NCBI GenBank assembly: GCA_934462945.1
Contig: CAKSJF010000060.1
Location: forward strand, 1-14,517
Source of the DNA: an uncultured Clostridia bacterium
GTDB taxonomy: Bacteria; Bacillota; Clostridia; UBA1381
Reading direction: 5' to 3'
DNA: 14,517 nucleotides
The notes under the pieces are model-generated. The model made no database searches. It was not told the DNA's origin and worked only from the letters and a program-made list of their open reading frames with translations. Shown here in pieces: positions 12,591 through 14,517 of this stretch. Within the stretch, counting starts at the first letter, position 1; each line of letters starts with the position of its first letter. Made by a program: the position numbers and the translations under genes.

Positions 12591-14517
12591 AATCCCACCT
12601 CACTCATCATTGCATCTACCATTCTTGCCGCCATTGCACGCGTTGCCGTTTGCTTTGGTGCGAAAGCATTTTCCCCGACACCGTTTATGATTCCGGTTTT
12701 CCGCATGGTATAAACAGCATCCTTTGCATAATCAGAAATATCCTCATGATCAAAAAATTGTTCTAAACTGCGCTCTGTATCAAATCCGCGCTTTTTCATT
12801 GCCCTAAACAGCATAACCGCCATATCCTGACGTGTGATTTTTTCACCAACACCAAAGCATTCCTCACTCACACCATAGGCTAATCCCTCCCGGACTGCAC
12901 TTGCGATATAGGGTGTGTACCACGCGTCCGCCGGTGTATCGGAAAAGCTGACTCCGGCTGCGGAATCAAACACACCCATTGCCGCTACCAGCATTTTTAC
13001 AAACTCCTCCCGGCTGATCGGGTCATTCGGACGGAATTTCTGATCCTCTCCGACTGCCACCACACCGCGCTCCTGCAAACGTTCAACGCTCTCTCTTGCC
13101 CATTCCGCCTCGGAAAGATCTGAAAATTCTTTCTTTTCCGGCTTATCATCCGGCTTTTGTTCCGGTTCTTTATCCGGAGTCTGCGGTTTTACAGACGGAA
13201 TCACAACCGATGATCCGGTGGTTTTGCCGCCGCCCGAACCGCCTCCGCCGCCGGTCTGTTCGGAAACAGTTACCGACAGCTCTTTTTTCGTAAGCTCCTT
13301 TTTGCAGAAATAGCCGTCTAAAAGATAGGTCACCTCAGCAGCGACAGAAAGCTTGACTGTGCCTTTATTTCCGGAGGTAAACTGCAATTCCGCTGCCGTT
13401 TCCGAATCCTGCGCTTTTGCAGAGACGATCACATTTTTTCCGTCTGTGCGAAGTGTTGCGTCCTTTGATACAAGCGACAGTTTTCCTGCCACAGCTTCAT
13501 CCGGGCAAACAATCGTAAAGACTGCTTCGGACAGATTGGTCTGAACAGCGTTAAACCGGAGCGGAATCCGGATTCCCTGCCCTACGTTTCCGCGCTGGTC
13601 AGAGAGTGACAAGCTCACATTGTCCTTTTCATACTCTGTTAAAAGCCAGCGGTTTACCCGAGAATCAAAAGCTTTCTGGAATGCGGAAAGCTCGGTCATC
13701 TGCTCCATGCTGACGATATCCTGATAAAACGCATTCTGGTTTTTCTGAATCAGACTATGCTTTTTTAGATCAATGGAAAGCGCATTGCATGCGTCCTGAT
13801 TGGTCAGAACCGCTTTCACTTTCGCCGTATTATTCGCCTGATTCAAGCGTTCAAAATATGCATATTTTTGATATGCCGAGATAATGTCCTGCTTGGATTC
13901 TGCCTGAAATTTCACAAAGTGTGAAAAAAATCTGGACTGATCGGTTACCCCGGTCAAAAGCGTTTTCCGGTTTAAACCTAACATTGCCTCATACTGTGCG
14001 AAAACTGCGTCTGCATCCTCCGCATTCTCTGCCGCTTTTAAGCCTGCAATCAGAGCCTCCAGCTGATCTTTGCTGATATAGTTTATTTTCTGCGTTTTCT
14101 GCTGTCCGTACTCCGGGGTAATCCGCACGTTATAGTCACCGTTCGGAGCGGATTCCTCAAACTGATAGGTCATAGAAAAGCTGCCGTCCGGATTGCTTTT
14201 GACAGGTTCTAACGTATACTGAATTGAGCTTTTCTTTACGTTTACAAGCTTTCCGGAAATCATTCTTCCGCCAATCGGTTCATCTGCACCAGAAAGAACT
14301 GTTCCGGTGACGGTAACCGTTCCGCCCTCCTCCGTAACCGAAAGAGAATCAACCGTGCTTTTTCCGGAGTCTGTTTCCTCTGTACCTGTTTTCCATTTTA
14401 CCGCTTCTTCCTCACACCGGATTCCGCTTTTTTCGGAAATACCGGTAAGTTTCATCTGATATGCGGTGTCATACGAAAGTGTATCTTTTAACTTGATTGT
14501 CAGAACATTTTCCTCTG
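12587..14517 (-). CDS. SLH-anchored multidomain surface protein (5' end outside window)
   Basis: The reading frame stays open through the right edge, so the Met at 14455 is internal. The about 20 residues before it (VLTIKLKDTLSYDTAYQ, then MKLTG) read as the end of a bacterial Ig-like domain. Counting from that Met: another beta-sandwich spans about 35-127, an alpha-helical module about 128-275, and a cohesin-like beta domain about 278-398. Then come a glycine linker GGGGGSGGG (402-410), a Pro/Lys/Asp-rich spacer (418-442), and three C-terminal SLH repeats (about 445-496, 503-556, 566-617). Their SREE, TRQD and TRAM signatures correspond to the TRAE motif that binds pyruvylated secondary cell-wall polymer, although all three are divergent. 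This is a typical non-covalent wall-anchoring arrangement. The N-terminal function is not visible. It overlaps the next gene by ATGA. Confidence 0.92.
   Translation of the reverse strand, partial: EENVLTIKLKDTLSYDTAYQMKLTGISEKSGIRCEEEAVKWKTGTEETDSGKSTVDSLSVTEEGGTVTVTGTVLSGADEPIGGRMISGKLVNVKKSSIQYTLEPVKSNPDGSFSMTYQFEESAPNGDYNVRITPEYGQQKTQKINYISKDQLEALIAGLKAAENAEDADAVFAQYEAMLGLNRKTLLTGVTDQSRFFSHFVKFQAESKQDIISAYQKYAYFERLNQANNTAKVKAVLTNQDACNALSIDLKKHSLIQKNQNAFYQDIVSMEQMTELSAFQKAFDSRVNRWLLTEYEKDNVSLSLSDQRGNVGQGIRIPLRFNAVQTNLSEAVFTIVCPDEAVAGKLSLVSKDATLRTDGKNVIVSAKAQDSETAAELQFTSGNKGTVKLSVAAEVTYLLDGYFCKKELTKKELSVTVSEQTGGGGGSGGGKTTGSSVVIPSVKPQTPDKEPEQKPDDKPEKKEFSDLSEAEWARESVERLQERGVVAVGEDQKFRPNDPISREEFVKMLVAAMGVFDSAAGVSFSDTPADAWYTPYIASAVREGLAYGVSEECFGVGEKITRQDMAVMLFRAMKKRGFDTERSLEQFFDHEDISDYAKDAVYTMRKTGIINGVGENAFAPKQTATRAMAARMVDAMMSEVGL

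Noticed and set aside
13226..13252. GCC-rich repeat as a tandem repeat or phase-variable tract
   Set aside because: It encodes the glycine linker with mixed codons (GGC, GGA, GGT, one Ser), so it is a protein linker rather than a pure DNA repeat.
14453..14455. Met at 14455 as the true start of the SLH protein
   Set aside because: The frame is open to the window edge, and the upstream residues continue an Ig-like strand pattern. No ribosome binding site precedes this ATG.

Overview
This window looks like a chromosomal segment of a Gram-positive Clostridia-type bacterium. The main reasons are the order ffs, dnaX, ybaB, recR, a short SRP RNA without an Alu domain, secreted proteins with S-layer homology (SLH) domains, a YesM/YesN-type two-component pair, strong purine-rich ribosome binding sites, and a moderate AT bias. 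I cannot assign a genus from the sequence alone. Nearly all genes lie on the minus strand. The exceptions are a glycosidase fragment at the left edge and one small gene near 3.6 kb.

Left part (1-3.35 kb): the 3' end of a rhamnosidase-like glycoside hydrolase runs rightward and meets the recR operon at a perfect 17-bp bidirectional terminator. The operon reads leftward: SRP RNA (ffs) with a near-consensus promoter, then dnaX, ybaB and recR, with short gaps or overlaps. dnaX carries an A9 run whose -1 reading frame hits a stop codon immediately, and an E. coli-like AAAAAAG heptamer just after it. This is a plausible tau/gamma switch.

Middle part (3.35-7.15 kb): an AT-rich intergenic stretch with a promoter and two Spo0A-box-like sequences drives a small DUF6514-like gene (87 aa). 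It converges, over a second bidirectional terminator, with a leftward response regulator/histidine kinase pair (AraC-type output, LytS/YesM-type kinase). No transporter gene sits beside the pair within the window.

Right part (7.15-14.5 kb): three leftward genes encode exported proteins. The first is an SLH-anchored multidomain protein cut by the right edge. It overlaps by ATGA the second, an 816-residue exported protein with a degenerate SLH-like N-terminus and a large unrecognised body. The third is a secreted calcineurin-like metallophosphoesterase with a fibronectin-III-like domain and three carbohydrate-binding-like repeats, under its own promoter. The likely theme is cell-surface construction and extracellular glycan or phosphoester processing. 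I see no CRISPR array, tRNA, rRNA, insertion sequence or prophage gene.
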